The notes beneath the pieces are model-generated. The model was not told the DNA's origin, did no database searches, and saw only the letters and a program-made list of their open reading frames with translations. A DNA stretch of 64,000 nucleotides, from contig MKTS01000001.1 of NCBI GenBank assembly GCA_001898335.1, positions 186,001-250,000 of the forward strand. The letters run 5' to 3'. Shown here piece after piece: positions 19,649 through 29,640 of this stretch. Numbering within the stretch: position 1 is the stretch's first letter; every line of letters begins with the position of its first letter. This DNA is from Mucilaginibacter sp. 44-25 (GTDB lineage Bacteria; Bacteroidota; Bacteroidia; Sphingobacteriales; Sphingobacteriaceae). The translations under genes and the position numbers were made by a program.

Positions 19649-19668
19649 TAGCCGATACTATATATAGC

Positions 19669-19706
19669 AAAAGCCGCTCCTATTGAAGGGGCGGCTTTTT
19701 GTTTTT
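19669..19706 (+). terminator. Intrinsic terminator after the OmpA-family gene
   Basis: AAAGCCGCTCC at 19670-19680 pairs with GGGGCGGCTTT (19688-19698; one G-T wobble), followed by T-rich sequence to 19706. The A-run on its left side lets it also serve the convergent SRPBCC gene. Confidence 0.9.
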
Positions 19707-19713
19707 ATAGCAA

Positions 19714-20094
19714 TTACAGAGCGAAAAAATCTTCCAGGTTACCAAAATAGGTGTCATTCCATCCTTCAGTTATTTCATCATAATCCTCGTCTGGTATGTT
19801 AGTATGCCTTAGCTCTACAGATGTTCCGTGTTTATCGGGGTGTAGTTTTATGGTCACAATAGATTCTTCAGGTTGCCCGTCAAAGTACCATTGTTGTACA
19901 ATTTTTTTATTTGGCTCAAAATCTATGTTACGGCCTACAATTGCACCTTCCCACATGGAAAACTCCGAGCCCGTTTCCGTTGACATTTCCGCAGGTTCAC
20001 CCGTCCATAACTGGATGGTTACTGGGTTAGTCAAAGCTATGTATATTTCTTCGGGCGTGGCTGGTATGAGGTAATATTTTTTGTAATCTTTCAC
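19714..20094 (-). CDS. SRPBCC/AHSA1-like START-fold protein
   Basis: A 126-residue protein of the SRPBCC (Bet v1-like, AHSA1) fold. It begins KDYKKYYLIPATPEEIYIAL, the usual first strand and helix, with MWEGAIVGRNIDFEPNKKIV and QQWYFDGQPEESIVTIKL, and ends EGWNDTYFGNLEDFF, the long C-terminal helix. Such proteins bind hydrophobic ligands or act as stress-related chaperone partners; no ligand can be named. The start is taken as GTG at 20094; a TTG five codons upstream (20109) is the alternative. It is convergent with the OmpA-family gene. Confidence 0.8.
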   Translation of the reverse strand: MKDYKKYYLIPATPEEIYIALTNPVTIQLWTGEPAEMSTETGSEFSMWEGAIVGRNIDFEPNKKIVQQWYFDGQPEESIVTIKLHPDKHGTSVELRHTNIPDEDYDEITEGWNDTYFGNLEDFFAL

Positions 20095-20219
20095 TCCGCA
20101 AGTTAGCAAGAAAATTTTAAGGCGGGTATCAGACTTTATTTTTACAAGCGGCTAATAATTATCGGCTCAAAACCATCGTTGCTTAATGATGTTTAAAACG
20201 TGTATTATTGCTTACGAAT

Positions 20220-20906
20220 ATGCAAAAACTGGTTTTATTAAGGCATGGTGAGAGTGTCTGGAACAAAGAAAATCGTTTTACCGGATGGACTGACGTAGAT
20301 CTGTCTGAAAACGGTTTACAACAGGCTGTAGATGCAGGTAAGCTTCTTGCTGCTAAAGGCTATACTTTTGATGTCGGTTTTACATCTGTGTTAAAACGTA
20401 GTATTAAAACCATGCACCATGTGTTGGAGCAACTCGATCATTTATGGATACCGGTACATAAATCCTGGAGGCTTAATGAGCGCTTTTACGGGGCCTTACA
20501 AGGATTGAATAAAGAAGAAACCATCAAAAAGTATGGCGAAGAACAGGTATATAAATGGCGACGAGATCCCCATGAGCACCCACCAGCTATTACAAAAGAT
20601 GACGAGCGTTTTCCCGGACATTACCTGCGTTATGATGACCTCACATATCGCGAATTGCCTGTTACCGAAAACCTGAGTGAAACGATGGTGCGCGCTTTAC
20701 CTTTTTGGCATGAGTGTATAGTACCCGCAATAAGATCAAACAAAAAGGTAATTATTTGCGCGCATGGAAACAGCCTGCGTGCGCTCATCCAATATATTGA
20801 AAATTTAAGCGACGAAGAGGTAACCAAACTCGATATTCCAACGGCAACACCCTGGGTATATGAACTGGACGACCATTTAAACTGCATCAGACATTACTAT
20901 CTGTAA
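20220..20906 (+). CDS. gpmA: 2,3-bisphosphoglycerate-dependent phosphoglycerate mutase
   Basis: A 228-residue cytoplasmic enzyme that interconverts 3- and 2-phosphoglycerate in glycolysis. The catalytic histidine is in VLLRHGESVWNKENRFTGW, followed by DVDLSENG. SWRLNERFYGALQGLNKEE holds the acid and substrate residues, and the second histidine is in VIICAHGNSLRALI. It is slightly shorter than E. coli GpmA (250) at the C terminus. The ATG at 20220 is used rather than an in-frame TTG at 20208. It is convergent with the S9 peptidase gene, with stops 14 nt apart around a CTGTAA/TTACAG inverted repeat that lacks a T tract. Confidence 0.95.
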   Translation: MQKLVLLRHGESVWNKENRFTGWTDVDLSENGLQQAVDAGKLLAAKGYTFDVGFTSVLKRSIKTMHHVLEQLDHLWIPVHKSWRLNERFYGALQGLNKEETIKKYGEEQVYKWRRDPHEHPPAITKDDERFPGHYLRYDDLTYRELPVTENLSETMVRALPFWHECIVPAIRSNKKVIICAHGNSLRALIQYIENLSDEEVTKLDIPTATPWVYELDDHLNCIRHYYL

Positions 20907-20920
20907 TTTATTTACAGCTA

Positions 20921-23719
20921 TTAGTTGTTTATTTCCAATCCCCAGTCGCGGCCCTTGTTAATTGCAGGTACGCCCTTATCCATCCATACAGGCATAGTTG
21001 CGCCTTTTAGGTAATGGTCAAAAAATTGTGCTTCCCTGATAGTGATATCTTTCCGGTTCTGCCTTTTAACCAAATTATGGGCTTCATCGTTATATTGTAA
21101 CAACCAAACAGGCTTACCCAACCTGCGCAAAGCTGTAAACATTTCAATGCCCTGGTACCAGGGCACGGCTCCATCAGCGTCGTTACTCATAATTACTACA
21201 GGTGTTTGTACCTTGGGTAATTGAAATAATGGTGAATTATCAATATATAAGTCGGGCTTTTCCCACAGCGTGGCCCCAATGCGGCTTTGCGTTTTTTCAT
21301 ATTGGAACTGCCTGTTTACGCCACTTTCCCAGCGTATACCACCGTAGGCGGATGTCATGTTGGCTACGGGTGCGCCCGACCAGGCAGCAGCATACATATT
21401 GGTTTGGGTTATAAGATAAGCTACCTGATAGCCGCCCCAACTTTGCCCCTGTATACCAATATGCTCACCATCAACCCAGGGGTTTTTCTTCAACTCTTCA
21501 ACCCCCGAGTTGATGTATTCTACAGCTGATGCGCCAGGGTACCCGATTTCGTAACTAATATCGGGTGTAAAAACAAGGTATCCATTGCTTACAAACCAGG
21601 ATATAGGCAGGCGGGAGGGGGTAGGGGCCGGTGGGATATAATTATACAATCCGTCTGATAGCTTTTCATAAAAATAAACGATCATCGGGTATTTTTTGGC
21701 CGGATTAAAATCTTCAGGTTTATATAAAATCCCTTTTGATTTGTGCCCCTTGGGTGTAAACCACGAAACTAAAGACGCGGTGCCCCAATTATACTGTTCT
21801 TGCTGGGGATTAATAGCGCTTAGCTTTACCTCTTTAACAAGGTCAGTAGAATAATACAGATCCGGCGATTGGGTGTAATTTTCTTTGGTATAAATGAATA
21901 CGCCCACGTTTTTTGCTTTTTGTAAAGCGCTGTATTTAAATGGAGCTGAAACTATCTCGTCAGGATCATCATCGCCACTCATTGGTTTTTTGTAGTAACC
22001 CCATTGTTTATTTTCTTCATTTTGGGTAATTAGCCAAAGAACATTTTTAGTAGGTATAAATTTTTCATCAGCAGCAACAGGCTCATATCTGAAACGTAGT
22101 TTATTACGGCGGCCAATGGCACCAGTAAAATTGGTAGCACGGCCGGTAACAGGGTCTATTTTCCAGATGTCGTACCTGTCGTAAATAAGTACATGCTTAT
22201 CATTTTCTTCCCAACCGGCAATACCATATGGTTGGGCATCGTCAGGTACGTCGTTTTCTTCATCACCCATTTTTACGCCCAATGATTGAGTGAGTAACTT
22301 TTTTTTACCGGTAGCAATATGGTAGCTGTACCAGTTCTGGTTTTTAGCGTTAAACCAAATAATAAAGTTGCCGCCTGGGGAAATACTGTAACGCGCCTTT
22401 AGCCTGTCGTTAATAAGCATACGCTCACCAGTAAGAGTGTTAATCAAATAAGCCTGTTGCAAGCTGCCGCCTTCCCATTGTGATGCTATTCTGGCGCCTG
22501 TATCGGCCAAGCCTAAAACAAATTGCGCGTCAGTATTTTCATCAGCAACTAATATTTCCCTTATGTTTTCGTCGCCCAGTTGTATCAGCTTTTTGGTACC
22601 ATCTGCAGGCCTTATCACGGCGAGGTAACTACGTTTAAGTTCGCGTTGCAGGTTTTTTAATTGTTGCGGCTGTAAATAGTCGTCTTTGTAATTCCAAATA
22701 TCCAACCGAGCGTGTTCAAAATCAACCAGCGTTGTATCAATCGGTTTGGGGATAGGAGAAGTTCCAAAAAAAAGTTTTTCGCCGCTTTTACTAAAATATA
22801 CGCGCCCGTCGCCACTTGTCGCCCATTTTGCAGGCATACCGTTTGAGTTTTCCTGGGCCATTACCAACGCGCTATCTTTCGATGCATTGTAATAGTAAAG
22901 CTTAAATGGCTTAACTAATGCTTTTTCAGGGTTTTTTTCCGCGGTAAAAGCCAGTTGTTTACCACTTTCATCAAAAGCGATGTTTTTGTAAGTACCCTTG
23001 CCTGTACTTATCTTTTTTAGAGTGTCATTAGCAATATCATATAAAAACAGTCCGGATATTACTTTATTGTTTTTCTTGGGAGCGGTAACCGCGAATGCCA
23101 GCCATTTACCGTTTTTACTTAGTTGAAATTCGTTTGTATAATTAAATACACGCTTTTTACCTGCTGATGGTTGATATATAGTTAATTCCGCGCCTTCTTT
23201 TACCGGCGGTGCAATGGCGTTGGCAATTGCTTTTTTTGATGTATCGGCTACAGGCTTTTTGGTACTGTCGGTTACACTGACATAGGCAATTACCGGCGCT
23301 TTTTCGGCGATTTTAAACGTTCGGATAGCTGGTTCTTTATCCAAATGCAGGTTATCCAGGTTAATTATTCCGAGTGTGTCTTTAGGGAAATCGGCGAGTT
23401 TTTTCTTTTTGATCTTTGCCTGTCTCAGGTCCTTATAGAAAGGCCTTATCATGCATACCGCGTATTTTGAGTCGGCAGTAAAACGAACGGTATCAGCCCT
23501 TGGGATGCTTATTTTGCTTTTCCCGTTGGTGGTAGTGATATATAAAGCAGCATCACCCTCTTGCGGTTTAACCACATAGGCTATCCATTTGCCGTTGTTA
23601 CTGATACGCTGGCCGGATACATTTTGCCACCCATCAAATACCTGATGGTCCAAAGGTTTTTTCTGCGCAAATGCGGCGCTGGTAATTAATATGAACAGGA
23701 CGGGTAAAAATTTATTCAT
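20921..23719 (-). CDS. S9 family prolyl-oligopeptidase-like exopeptidase, exported
   Basis: A 932-residue serine peptidase. A signal peptide ([16 protein letters not shown]) is followed by a long beta-propeller region (residues about 40-640) and a C-terminal alpha/beta-hydrolase domain. The catalytic triad is readable: Ser760 in [15 protein letters not shown], the aspartate in [17 protein letters not shown] and the histidine in [15 protein letters not shown] lysine/proline-rich insertion near residues 150-175 ([16 protein letters not shown]) interrupts the propeller. The family cleaves dipeptides or oligopeptides in the periplasm; specificity is not evident. The gene is monocistronic and divergent from the histidine kinase gene across an intergenic region with two palindromes. 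Confidence 0.92.
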   Translation of the reverse strand: MNKFLPVLFILITSAAFAQKKPLDHQVFDGWQNVSGQRISNNGKWIAYVVKPQEGDAALYITTTNGKSKISIPRADTVRFTADSKYAVCMIRPFYKDLRQAKIKKKKLADFPKDTLGIINLDNLHLDKEPAIRTFKIAEKAPVIAYVSVTDSTKKPVADTSKKAIANAIAPPVKEGAELTIYQPSAGKKRVFNYTNEFQLSKNGKWLAFAVTAPKKNNKVISGLFLYDIANDTLKKISTGKGTYKNIAFDESGKQLAFTAEKNPEKALVKPFKLYYYNASKDSALVMAQENSNGMPAKWATSGDGRVYFSKSGEKLFFGTSPIPKPIDTTLVDFEHARLDIWNYKDDYLQPQQLKNLQRELKRSYLAVIRPADGTKKLIQLGDENIREILVADENTDAQFVLGLADTGARIASQWEGGSLQQAYLINTLTGERMLINDRLKARYSISPGGNFIIWFNAKNQNWYSYHIATGKKKLLTQSLGVKMGDEENDVPDDAQPYGIAGWEENDKHVLIYDRYDIWKIDPVTGRATNFTGAIGRRNKLRFRYEPVAADEKFIPTKNVLWLITQNEENKQWGYYKKPMSGDDDPDEIVSAPFKYSALQKAKNVGVFIYTKENYTQSPDLYYSTDLVKEVKLSAINPQQEQYNWGTASLVSWFTPKGHKSKGILYKPEDFNPAKKYPMIVYFYEKLSDGLYNYIPPAPTPSRLPISWFVSNGYLVFTPDISYEIGYPGASAVEYINSGVEELKKNPWVDGEHIGIQGQSWGGYQVAYLITQTNMYAAAWSGAPVANMTSAYGGIRWESGVNRQFQYEKTQSRIGATLWEKPDLYIDNSPLFQLPKVQTPVVIMSNDADGAVPWYQGIEMFTALRRLGKPVWLLQYNDEAHNLVKRQNRKDITIREAQFFDHYLKGATMPVWMDKGVPAINKGRDWGLEINN

Positions 23720-23758
23720 GCAGGCTGTGTTGCTGTTTAAATATCAATATTTTAAATT

Positions 23759-23798
23759 TACAGGCCTGTATATGAAATGAAAAAGTTACATTTTCATT
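23759..23798. promoter_or_regulatory. Two palindromes between the divergent peptidase and kinase genes
   Basis: TACAGGCCTGTA (23759-23770) is a perfect 12-bp palindrome. Next to it AATGAAAA (23776-23783) and TTTTCATT (23791-23798) form an 8-bp inverted repeat with a 7-nt spacer. They sit in the 145-nt divergent spacer and are candidate operators; no exact TAnnTTTG box was found here. Confidence 0.35.
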
Positions 23799-23864
23799 TT
23801 TAATATTGTAAATAAAACAATAAGACCAATCTGATACTTAAACTCTAATTAACTCCGATTTTAC

Positions 23865-25436
23865 ATGCCTGAAAATACTGTATCGCTTAACCATCATCAA
23901 AAATACCTGGAAGGTGGAGGCGAAATGGGGTCGCTTATACGTTCTTTCAATTGGTCTGAAACTGTTTTGGGTACGCCTGATACCTGGCCTCAAAGCCTGT
24001 TAATTACGATAAGCACCATGCTGCGATCAAGGTTTCCGATGTTTTTATTTTGGGGGCCTGATTGTATCCAATTTTATAATGACGCATACCGGCCCAGTTT
24101 GGGTACAACTGGTAAGCACCCGTACGCTTTGGGCCGTAAAGGCGCTGACAGCTGGCAGGAGATATGGCCGCTCATACTGCCCCAGATAGAAAAAGCCATG
24201 CACTACGGGGAATCTACTTACAGCGAGAATGAGCTGGTACCCATGTATAGAAACGGCAGCATAGAAAATGTTTACTGGACCTATAGTTATTCTCCCGTTA
24301 TTAAGGAATGTGGTACTCCAGGCGGTGCGCTGGTAATTTGTTACGAAACCACTAAAGCAGTACACGCCTTTAATACTGCCGAAGAAAGTAAAAATCAGTT
24401 ACAGTTTGCAATAGAGTCTGCTGATTTAGGTACATGGGACCTTGACCCCGCAACCAACCGTTTCATAGGAAATAACCGGATAAAAGAATGGTTTGGACTA
24501 ACTCAAGATAGCGATATTGCCTTACCGGATGCCATTGAAGCTATTTTACCTGAAGATAGGGATAGGGTGGCTAACGCCATTACAGCAACTATGCAATATG
24601 GAAGTGATAATAATTATGATATTGTTTATGGTATACAGAACAAAGTAAGCGGACAAAAACGTGTTTTGCGTGCTAAGGGTAAGGTGGTTTTTAATAATGA
24701 AAATATTGCTACCCGCTTTAGCGGTATTCTGCTTGATGTTACAGATGATGTAGAGGTAGAAAAACGTAAAGATGAATTTATAAGCGTTGCCAGCCATGAA
24801 CTTAAAACGCCCATTACTTCATTAAATGCGTCATTACAAATACTGGAAAAACTGGTGAAATTAGAGCCAGTTAGTGATAAATTTAAATTGTTTACGAACA
24901 AGGCGGCAAACAACATCAATAAATTGGTGCATTTGCTTGACGATTTGCTGAACGTTACCAAAATACAGCAGGGGCAATTGGCTTTAAGTAAAAACCGTTT
25001 TAACCTTGCAGAACTGGTTAAGGATAGCTGCGATCATATTAGCCAGGGTACCGATCATGACATTACAATTACCGGCGAAAAGGAATTAATGGTTTATGCC
25101 GATTATAGGCGTATTGACCAGGTGTTGGTTAATTTTATCAGTAACGCTATTAAGTATTCGCCCCAATCTAAAAAGATAGACATAACGGTTGAGCAGCAAG
25201 GCCCTGATGCTAAAGTAACCGTGAGTGATTATGGCATTGGTATAAACCCTGATAAGTTGCCTCATTTGTTTGACAGGTATTACCGTGTAGACGCGCTTGG
25301 GCATCAATTTTCGGGTTTGGGACTTGGATTATACATCAGCTCCGATATTATAAAAAGGCATGATGGTGATATTGGCGTAGAAAGCCAATGGGGCGAGGGA
25401 AGTAAGTTTTGGTTTACTTTACCGATAGATCAGTAA
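23865..25436 (+). CDS. PAS-domain sensor histidine kinase
   Basis: A 523-residue kinase without an obvious membrane segment. The N-terminal ~180 residues (MGSLIRSFNWSETVLGTPDTW ... NDAYRPSLG) form a PAS-like domain of the type seen in soluble phytochrome-like kinases. A second PAS domain (about 185-295, SADLGTWDLDPATNRF) follows. The HisKA box has His311 in SVASHELKTPITSL, and the ATPase domain shows the N box (VNFISNAIKYSPQS), G1 (VSDYGIGI) and G2 (GLGLGLYIS). No response regulator lies beside it, so it is an orphan kinase. Signal unknown, perhaps a cytoplasmic small molecule or redox state. Confidence 0.93.
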   Translation: MPENTVSLNHHQKYLEGGGEMGSLIRSFNWSETVLGTPDTWPQSLLITISTMLRSRFPMFLFWGPDCIQFYNDAYRPSLGTTGKHPYALGRKGADSWQEIWPLILPQIEKAMHYGESTYSENELVPMYRNGSIENVYWTYSYSPVIKECGTPGGALVICYETTKAVHAFNTAEESKNQLQFAIESADLGTWDLDPATNRFIGNNRIKEWFGLTQDSDIALPDAIEAILPEDRDRVANAITATMQYGSDNNYDIVYGIQNKVSGQKRVLRAKGKVVFNNENIATRFSGILLDVTDDVEVEKRKDEFISVASHELKTPITSLNASLQILEKLVKLEPVSDKFKLFTNKAANNINKLVHLLDDLLNVTKIQQGQLALSKNRFNLAELVKDSCDHISQGTDHDITITGEKELMVYADYRRIDQVLVNFISNAIKYSPQSKKIDITVEQQGPDAKVTVSDYGIGINPDKLPHLFDRYYRVDALGHQFSGLGLGLYISSDIIKRHDGDIGVESQWGEGSKFWFTLPIDQ

Positions 25437-25756
25437 GATAGAGGGAAATTTATAGTCGTTTGTTTTTCTTTAGCTGCACTCATAGCCCTGAAAAATGCTT
25501 TTAGTTTTTCAAAGAAAGTTTTAGCGGTTTTCTCTTGCCTGCTTGTAGAGGTTTTATCAGGCGTATTACGCTCAGTGAAACTACCCGCCATCTCTTCAAG
25601 TACAAATCGTCTTACACCCTCGTCGCGGTTAATGATTTCGTCCATTTCAGCAAGATCTTTAAGAGTGGCATGGCCGTTCTTATTTTTAGTCCATAAAACT
25701 TCAAACCTTTCCTGAGAAAGTGTGCGCCTGATGATATATTTACTGTCTTTCATCAT
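25430..25756 (-). CDS. Hypothetical protein, 108 residues
   Basis: I do not recognise this protein. It has no signal peptide or membrane segment. The N-terminal part (KYIIRRTLSQERFEVLWTKN ... LKDLAEMDEIINRDEG) looks helical and folded; the middle (TERNTPDKTSTSRQEKTAK) is polar and probably a linker; the end (FFEKLKAFFRAMSAAKE) is an amphipathic helix. Its stop overlaps the 3' end of the convergent kinase gene by 7 nt. The frame opens with two consecutive ATGs (25756 and 25753). Coding status rests on length and the sensible amino-acid composition. Confidence 0.65.
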   Translation of the reverse strand: MMKDSKYIIRRTLSQERFEVLWTKNKNGHATLKDLAEMDEIINRDEGVRRFVLEEMAGSFTERNTPDKTSTSRQEKTAKTFFEKLKAFFRAMSAAKEKQTTINFPLSY

Positions 25757-25902
25757 AACTTAATATCATGTAGGCAACAAACTCAATGCCATTGCTTTAA
25801 TTATTTGTAATACAATGGTTTAAATGATACGACTGTATCACTTTGGGGCGTTTGTGATACAGCTATGTTCATATACGAACAGTACAATGCCAGCATCAGG
25901 AA

Positions 25903-26997
25903 TTAATGAATCATCTTCAGAATCCGATCCCAACGGATGTGCTTTAAGCCGCTTTGTGTGCTATCTACACTCATCCAGGTAATTACGGCTTTACCCACTA
26001 TGTGGTCTTCGGGCACCAATCCCCAGTAACGTGAATCTTCTGAATTATGGCGATTGTCGCCCATCATCCAGTAGTAATTCATTTTAAAAGTGTAATCATT
26101 AACATGCTTCCCGTTAACATAGTAACCGTCAGATTTGTGCTCGAGGGTATTGTGCTCGTAAGCGGTTATCGCGCGTCCGTAAAGGGCAACGGTAGAATCA
26201 TTAAGTTGAATATGAGTACCGCGTGCGGGTATCAATAATGGGCCAAAGTTATCTTCGCTCCATTTAAACTTCTCATTGTGCGGAAATATCTGCGCGTTGT
26301 ACTCACCCGCCGGGTCAATTACTTCCTTAACGGATTTAATGTTGGAGTAACTTTTAAACTGGTTAAGGCTTGCCGGCGGAATGATCATTTCATATACAGT
26401 AGGGCTATATTGCAACCTGACATCTATTTTTAGATCACGTATCATATCCGGGTTCAGATCGGTGCCATCAGTGGTAACCATATATGAAGTTTGCCCTTCT
26501 GGCGCGTTGGGGTAATATTTCCCGTTGGCATATACCCTTGCGTCTTTTATTTCTATGATATCACCGGGAGTGCCAACACATCTTTTTATAAAGTGCGTCC
26601 GCATATCTACAGGCCGCTCAACGGTTTCTGCTGGATAATTAAATACCACAGGATCGCCCTTTTGTACCTTTCCAAAGCCGGGCAGGCGGTAATAGGGCAG
26701 CTGCCAGCCGTCCCAGTAAGTTTTTACGGTGCCATTAAATATGGTAGACTCTAAAAAAGGGATTGAAATTGGGGTCATAGGCATCCGTGCCCCGTAAGAC
26801 ATTTTACTTACAAAAAGGTAATCACCGGTGAGCAAGCTGCCCTCCATTGAAGCTGATGGTATTGCATAGGCTGAAAATAGGAGCCCTCTGATAATAGTTG
26901 ATGCAATTACCGCGAAAACTATCGCGTCCACCCATTCGCGGAATATACTTTTACGCTTTTTGGGGCCTTTGTTGCGAGAAAAAAACTTCCAATTCAT
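25903..26997 (-). CDS. lepB: Signal peptidase I
   Basis: A 364-residue membrane serine protease that removes signal peptides from exported proteins. One N-terminal membrane segment (about residues 22-42, WVDAIVFAVIASTIIRGLLF) leads to catalytic Ser50 in IPSASMEGSLLTGDYLFVSK. The general-base lysine is Lys138 in THFIKRCVGTPGDIIEI, and box E is MMGDNRHNSEDSRYWGLVPE. Between the KR box and box E there is a ~120-residue insertion (about 165-285), which makes the protein longer than many forms. It is divergent from the GH36-like gene. It would process the many SPI signal peptides in this window. Confidence 0.95.
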   Translation of the reverse strand: MNWKFFSRNKGPKKRKSIFREWVDAIVFAVIASTIIRGLLFSAYAIPSASMEGSLLTGDYLFVSKMSYGARMPMTPISIPFLESTIFNGTVKTYWDGWQLPYYRLPGFGKVQKGDPVVFNYPAETVERPVDMRTHFIKRCVGTPGDIIEIKDARVYANGKYYPNAPEGQTSYMVTTDGTDLNPDMIRDLKIDVRLQYSPTVYEMIIPPASLNQFKSYSNIKSVKEVIDPAGEYNAQIFPHNEKFKWSEDNFGPLLIPARGTHIQLNDSTVALYGRAITAYEHNTLEHKSDGYYVNGKHVNDYTFKMNYYWMMGDNRHNSEDSRYWGLVPEDHIVGKAVITWMSVDSTQSGLKHIRWDRILKMIH

Positions 26998-27112
26998 AAA
27001 TTATATGGTTCGGCAGCAGCCGGGGTTATCTTGTTAGACAACATACATAAAGTAATGTTACAGCATTAAGATAAATTTTTCTATATTGAAACATTAATTA
27101 TTAACTAAAATT

Positions 27113-28741
27113 ATGTTACGTCGAACCTTTATTAAAACAACCTCCGCTGCTTTTCTTACTGCTGTTTGCAGTCGCATAACTTTCGCGAACGCATTAGGCG
27201 GTCAATTGATCAACCATCCGGACGAGGCTTGGGCGCATACAGCGGAAGGTTGGATAAAGCTAACCGGTAACGGAAACCTTTTTAAGGGCAAGGGTGTAAC
27301 GGTTGAACTCAAAAATAAAGGTAACGCTCAGGCGGTGTATATACAATCGCCTGAAACGGACATTAAAGGTGTAAGATTATCCTGGAAATATCAGACGCAA
27401 AAATATAGCAAAATACTGGGCGACCATTGGGAACGTTCTTACGGTGATCTGGGCTGGAAAAGTCCTGATGAACACACGCCTAATCCCTGGTATGTGATGT
27501 TGCATGATGGTAAGCAAACCGCTGGCTTCGGCGTAAAAACCGGTTGCAGTACCATTTGCTGGTGGGCAGTAAAACCCGGCAGCATGGAATTAACGCTCGA
27601 TACCAAATCAGGTGGAGATGGAGTTAAGCTGGGTACACGTGTTTTGCATGCCGCTGATATGGTAACTACATTAAGTGGAGTAAATGAAAATGCTTATGCA
27701 ACCACCACGCGCTTTTGTAAGATGATGTGCGAAAAGCCGCGTTTGCCTAAACAGCCGGTTTACGGTATTAATGATTGGTACTTTGCTTATGGAAACAATT
27801 CACAACAACTGATACACGATACCACCAAAATAATGGCCGAGTACGCGGTAAGCGGTAACAAGCCATTCTCTGTTATTGATGACGGCTGGGAACAGGCTGA
27901 TGATTTTTCAAAGCATAATGAAAAATTTGCCGACATGGCTAAAATGGCTGATGAAGTAAAGGCTTTGGGTATGCGGCCGGGCTTATGGACCAGGCCGTTA
28001 ATTGCCCGGCTGGATACGGCTAAAAGCAGATTGGCGCCATCTATTAAAAACAGGGATAACTCCAATGAGCGTATACTCGACCCATCTATACCCGAAAATA
28101 TTGAACAGATAAAACACAATATTTCGTTATACCGGAGCTGGGGTTACGAGATGGTTAAGCATGATTTTAGCAGCTGGGATATATTTGGCCGATGGGGATC
28201 GCAAATGACGGACGAGCTTACGCAGCCCGGATGGCATTTTAACGACCAGACAAAAACTAATGCCGAAATTATCCTAAACATGTATACAGCCATAAGGCAG
28301 GCGGCAGATAATATGTATCTTATTGGCTGCAACACCTTAAGTCACCTTTCGGCAGGTCTGTTTGAGCTTAACCGTATTGGAGATGATACCAGCGGAAAGG
28401 AATGGGATCGGACTAAGAAAATGGGTGTAAATACGCTGGGCTTCCGATTGGTGCAAAACAATACTTTTTATGCCGCCGACGGAGATTGTGTAGGCATTAC
28501 CAAATATGTAAAATGGGAAAATACCCAAAAATGGTTAACCCTGCTTGCTCAAAGCGGCTCACCATTATTTATCTCTGCCGACCCTGCCGCGCTTGGCCAG
28601 GAGCAGAAAAATGCTGTTAAAGCAGCGTTTACGCATGCGGCAAAAGTACAGCCAACCGCTGAGCCGCTCGACTGGCTGGATAATAAAACGCCCGCTAAAT
28701 GGAAACTTAACGGGCAGGTAGTAACGTTTGACTGGGATTAA
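27113..28741 (+). CDS. GH36/GH27-like alpha-galactosidase fold hydrolase, Tat-type signal
   Basis: A 542-residue secreted hydrolase. The N terminus LRRTFIKTTSAAFLTA has a twin-arginine RRTFIK motif before a hydrophobic stretch, suggesting Tat export. A beta-rich N-terminal domain (about 35-220) precedes a TIM barrel that reads like the melibiase clan: YGINDWYFAYGNN, VIDDGWEQADDFSKHNEKF, VKALGMRPGLWTRP, then YEMVKHDFSSWD with likely nucleophile Asp351, and RIGDDTSGKEWD with the probable acid/base aspartate. The substrate is uncertain; alpha-galactosides are the default for the clan. It is not part of either SusC locus. Stop is 7 nt from the convergent HMA gene stop. Confidence 0.82.
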   Translation: MLRRTFIKTTSAAFLTAVCSRITFANALGGQLINHPDEAWAHTAEGWIKLTGNGNLFKGKGVTVELKNKGNAQAVYIQSPETDIKGVRLSWKYQTQKYSKILGDHWERSYGDLGWKSPDEHTPNPWYVMLHDGKQTAGFGVKTGCSTICWWAVKPGSMELTLDTKSGGDGVKLGTRVLHAADMVTTLSGVNENAYATTTRFCKMMCEKPRLPKQPVYGINDWYFAYGNNSQQLIHDTTKIMAEYAVSGNKPFSVIDDGWEQADDFSKHNEKFADMAKMADEVKALGMRPGLWTRPLIARLDTAKSRLAPSIKNRDNSNERILDPSIPENIEQIKHNISLYRSWGYEMVKHDFSSWDIFGRWGSQMTDELTQPGWHFNDQTKTNAEIILNMYTAIRQAADNMYLIGCNTLSHLSAGLFELNRIGDDTSGKEWDRTKKMGVNTLGFRLVQNNTFYAADGDCVGITKYVKWENTQKWLTLLAQSGSPLFISADPAALGQEQKNAVKAAFTHAAKVQPTAEPLDWLDNKTPAKWKLNGQVVTFDWD

Positions 28742-28747
28742 TTAAGC

Positions 28748-29488
28748 TTACATCACCAACAGCATAACAGCGCTCATGGCAATCATGAGGCCATCTTCAA
28801 TAATGGTGATGGTGCTCATGGGTAAGTTAAAAACAGTTCCCAAACAAGCACATTGTATAGCTCTTTTATTGAATACGCTTTGCAGTACGCCAATAATGCT
28901 CACAAACATCACTAACAGGGTAATTGCATTAGTTAATACTGGTTGAAAATTAATTGCGAAAGCTATACCTAAAGCCAGCTCTATAAACGCGTATATATAA
29001 CCCCATGCACGTATCTTTTTAGCTATAACATCATACATAGCATAACTATCTGCAAAGGCCGATAAATTCAGCATTTTAAAGAGCGAGAAGATGAGAAAAA
29101 AGCCGCTCATAAAAACGCGCATGCCCATCATCCAGCCTCCGCTATAAGTTAAACTAATAAGCACAGAAAGGCCTGTAACATAAGCGAAAATCAATAGCAC
29201 CGGCTTATAGGTTTCCACAAAAGACAGGGTTTCAGTTTCCTCAGCGACAAATGGCGTGGCTGTGGGCTGTTGAGTTAAATGCTGTTCGGCAATAGTATAT
29301 TTAGGATAAGCCGAAAGGGCATCTTTCAGCTTAGCGGTATCCACATGGTGCGACATGGTAATTTCACCGGTACCCTTTTCCAGGTTGATATCCACATTGG
29401 TAACTCCGGGTACCTGTGAGAGTAATTGATGAACTTTAGAAAGGCATCCGTTGCAGGTCATGCCGGTTATATCATATGTATGGGTCAT
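28748..29488 (-). CDS. HMA metal-binding domain fused to MauE/DoxX-like membrane domain
   Basis: A 246-residue fusion. The first ~70 residues are a heavy-metal-associated domain with the CxxC metal site in DITGMTCNGCLSKVHQLL and the expected ferredoxin-like strands. After a short linker, residues about 95-246 contain four hydrophobic segments (PVLLIFAYVTGLSVLISLTY, VFMSGFFLIFSLFKMLNLSA, GYIYAFIELALGIAFAINF and ITLLVMFVSIIGVLQSVF). This is the MauE/DoxX-like arrangement, with CACLGTVFNLPMS holding a cysteine pair. Probably a copper or other soft-metal handling or thiol-redox membrane protein; the metal is inference. A TAnnTTTG box lies upstream. Confidence 0.85.
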   Translation of the reverse strand: MTHTYDITGMTCNGCLSKVHQLLSQVPGVTNVDINLEKGTGEITMSHHVDTAKLKDALSAYPKYTIAEQHLTQQPTATPFVAEETETLSFVETYKPVLLIFAYVTGLSVLISLTYSGGWMMGMRVFMSGFFLIFSLFKMLNLSAFADSYAMYDVIAKKIRAWGYIYAFIELALGIAFAINFQPVLTNAITLLVMFVSIIGVLQSVFNKRAIQCACLGTVFNLPMSTITIIEDGLMIAMSAVMLLVM

Positions 29489-29510
29489 TTTAATTAATAT
29501 TTAGTTAACA

Positions 29511-29518
29511 CAAAATTA
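29511..29518 (-). promoter_or_regulatory. -7 promoter box for the HMA-fusion gene
   Basis: The minus strand reads TAATTTTG, an exact TAnnTTTG match 22 nt before the HMA-gene ATG. No well-spaced -33 element. Confidence 0.45.
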
Positions 29519-29585
29519 CGCATACTATCAAACTCGTAGGGTATAGATTGCCATGTTGTAAAGCAATTTTACAATACAAGTAGTT

Positions 29586-29618
29586 ATTGCGATGATAGGC
29601 GTAATTTTATTAATTTTG
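29586..29618 (+). promoter_or_regulatory. Promoter for the 42-residue membrane peptide gene
   Basis: TAATTTTG at 29611-29618 matches TAnnTTTG, and ATTG at 29586-29589 is a near -33 element with a 21-nt spacer. The GTG start lies 22 nt after the -7 box. Confidence 0.45.
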
Positions 29619-29640
29619 ACCTTTATAATATTCCCGGGGC

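Noticed and set aside
20895..20920. CTGTAA/TTACAG inverted repeat between gpmA and the S9 peptidase gene as a terminator
   Set aside because: Stem of only 6 bp with no T tract on either strand.
27113..28741. GH36-like hydrolase as a member of a SusC locus
   Set aside because: It is more than 10 kb from either SusC gene, on the opposite strand to locus 1, and its neighbours are housekeeping genes.
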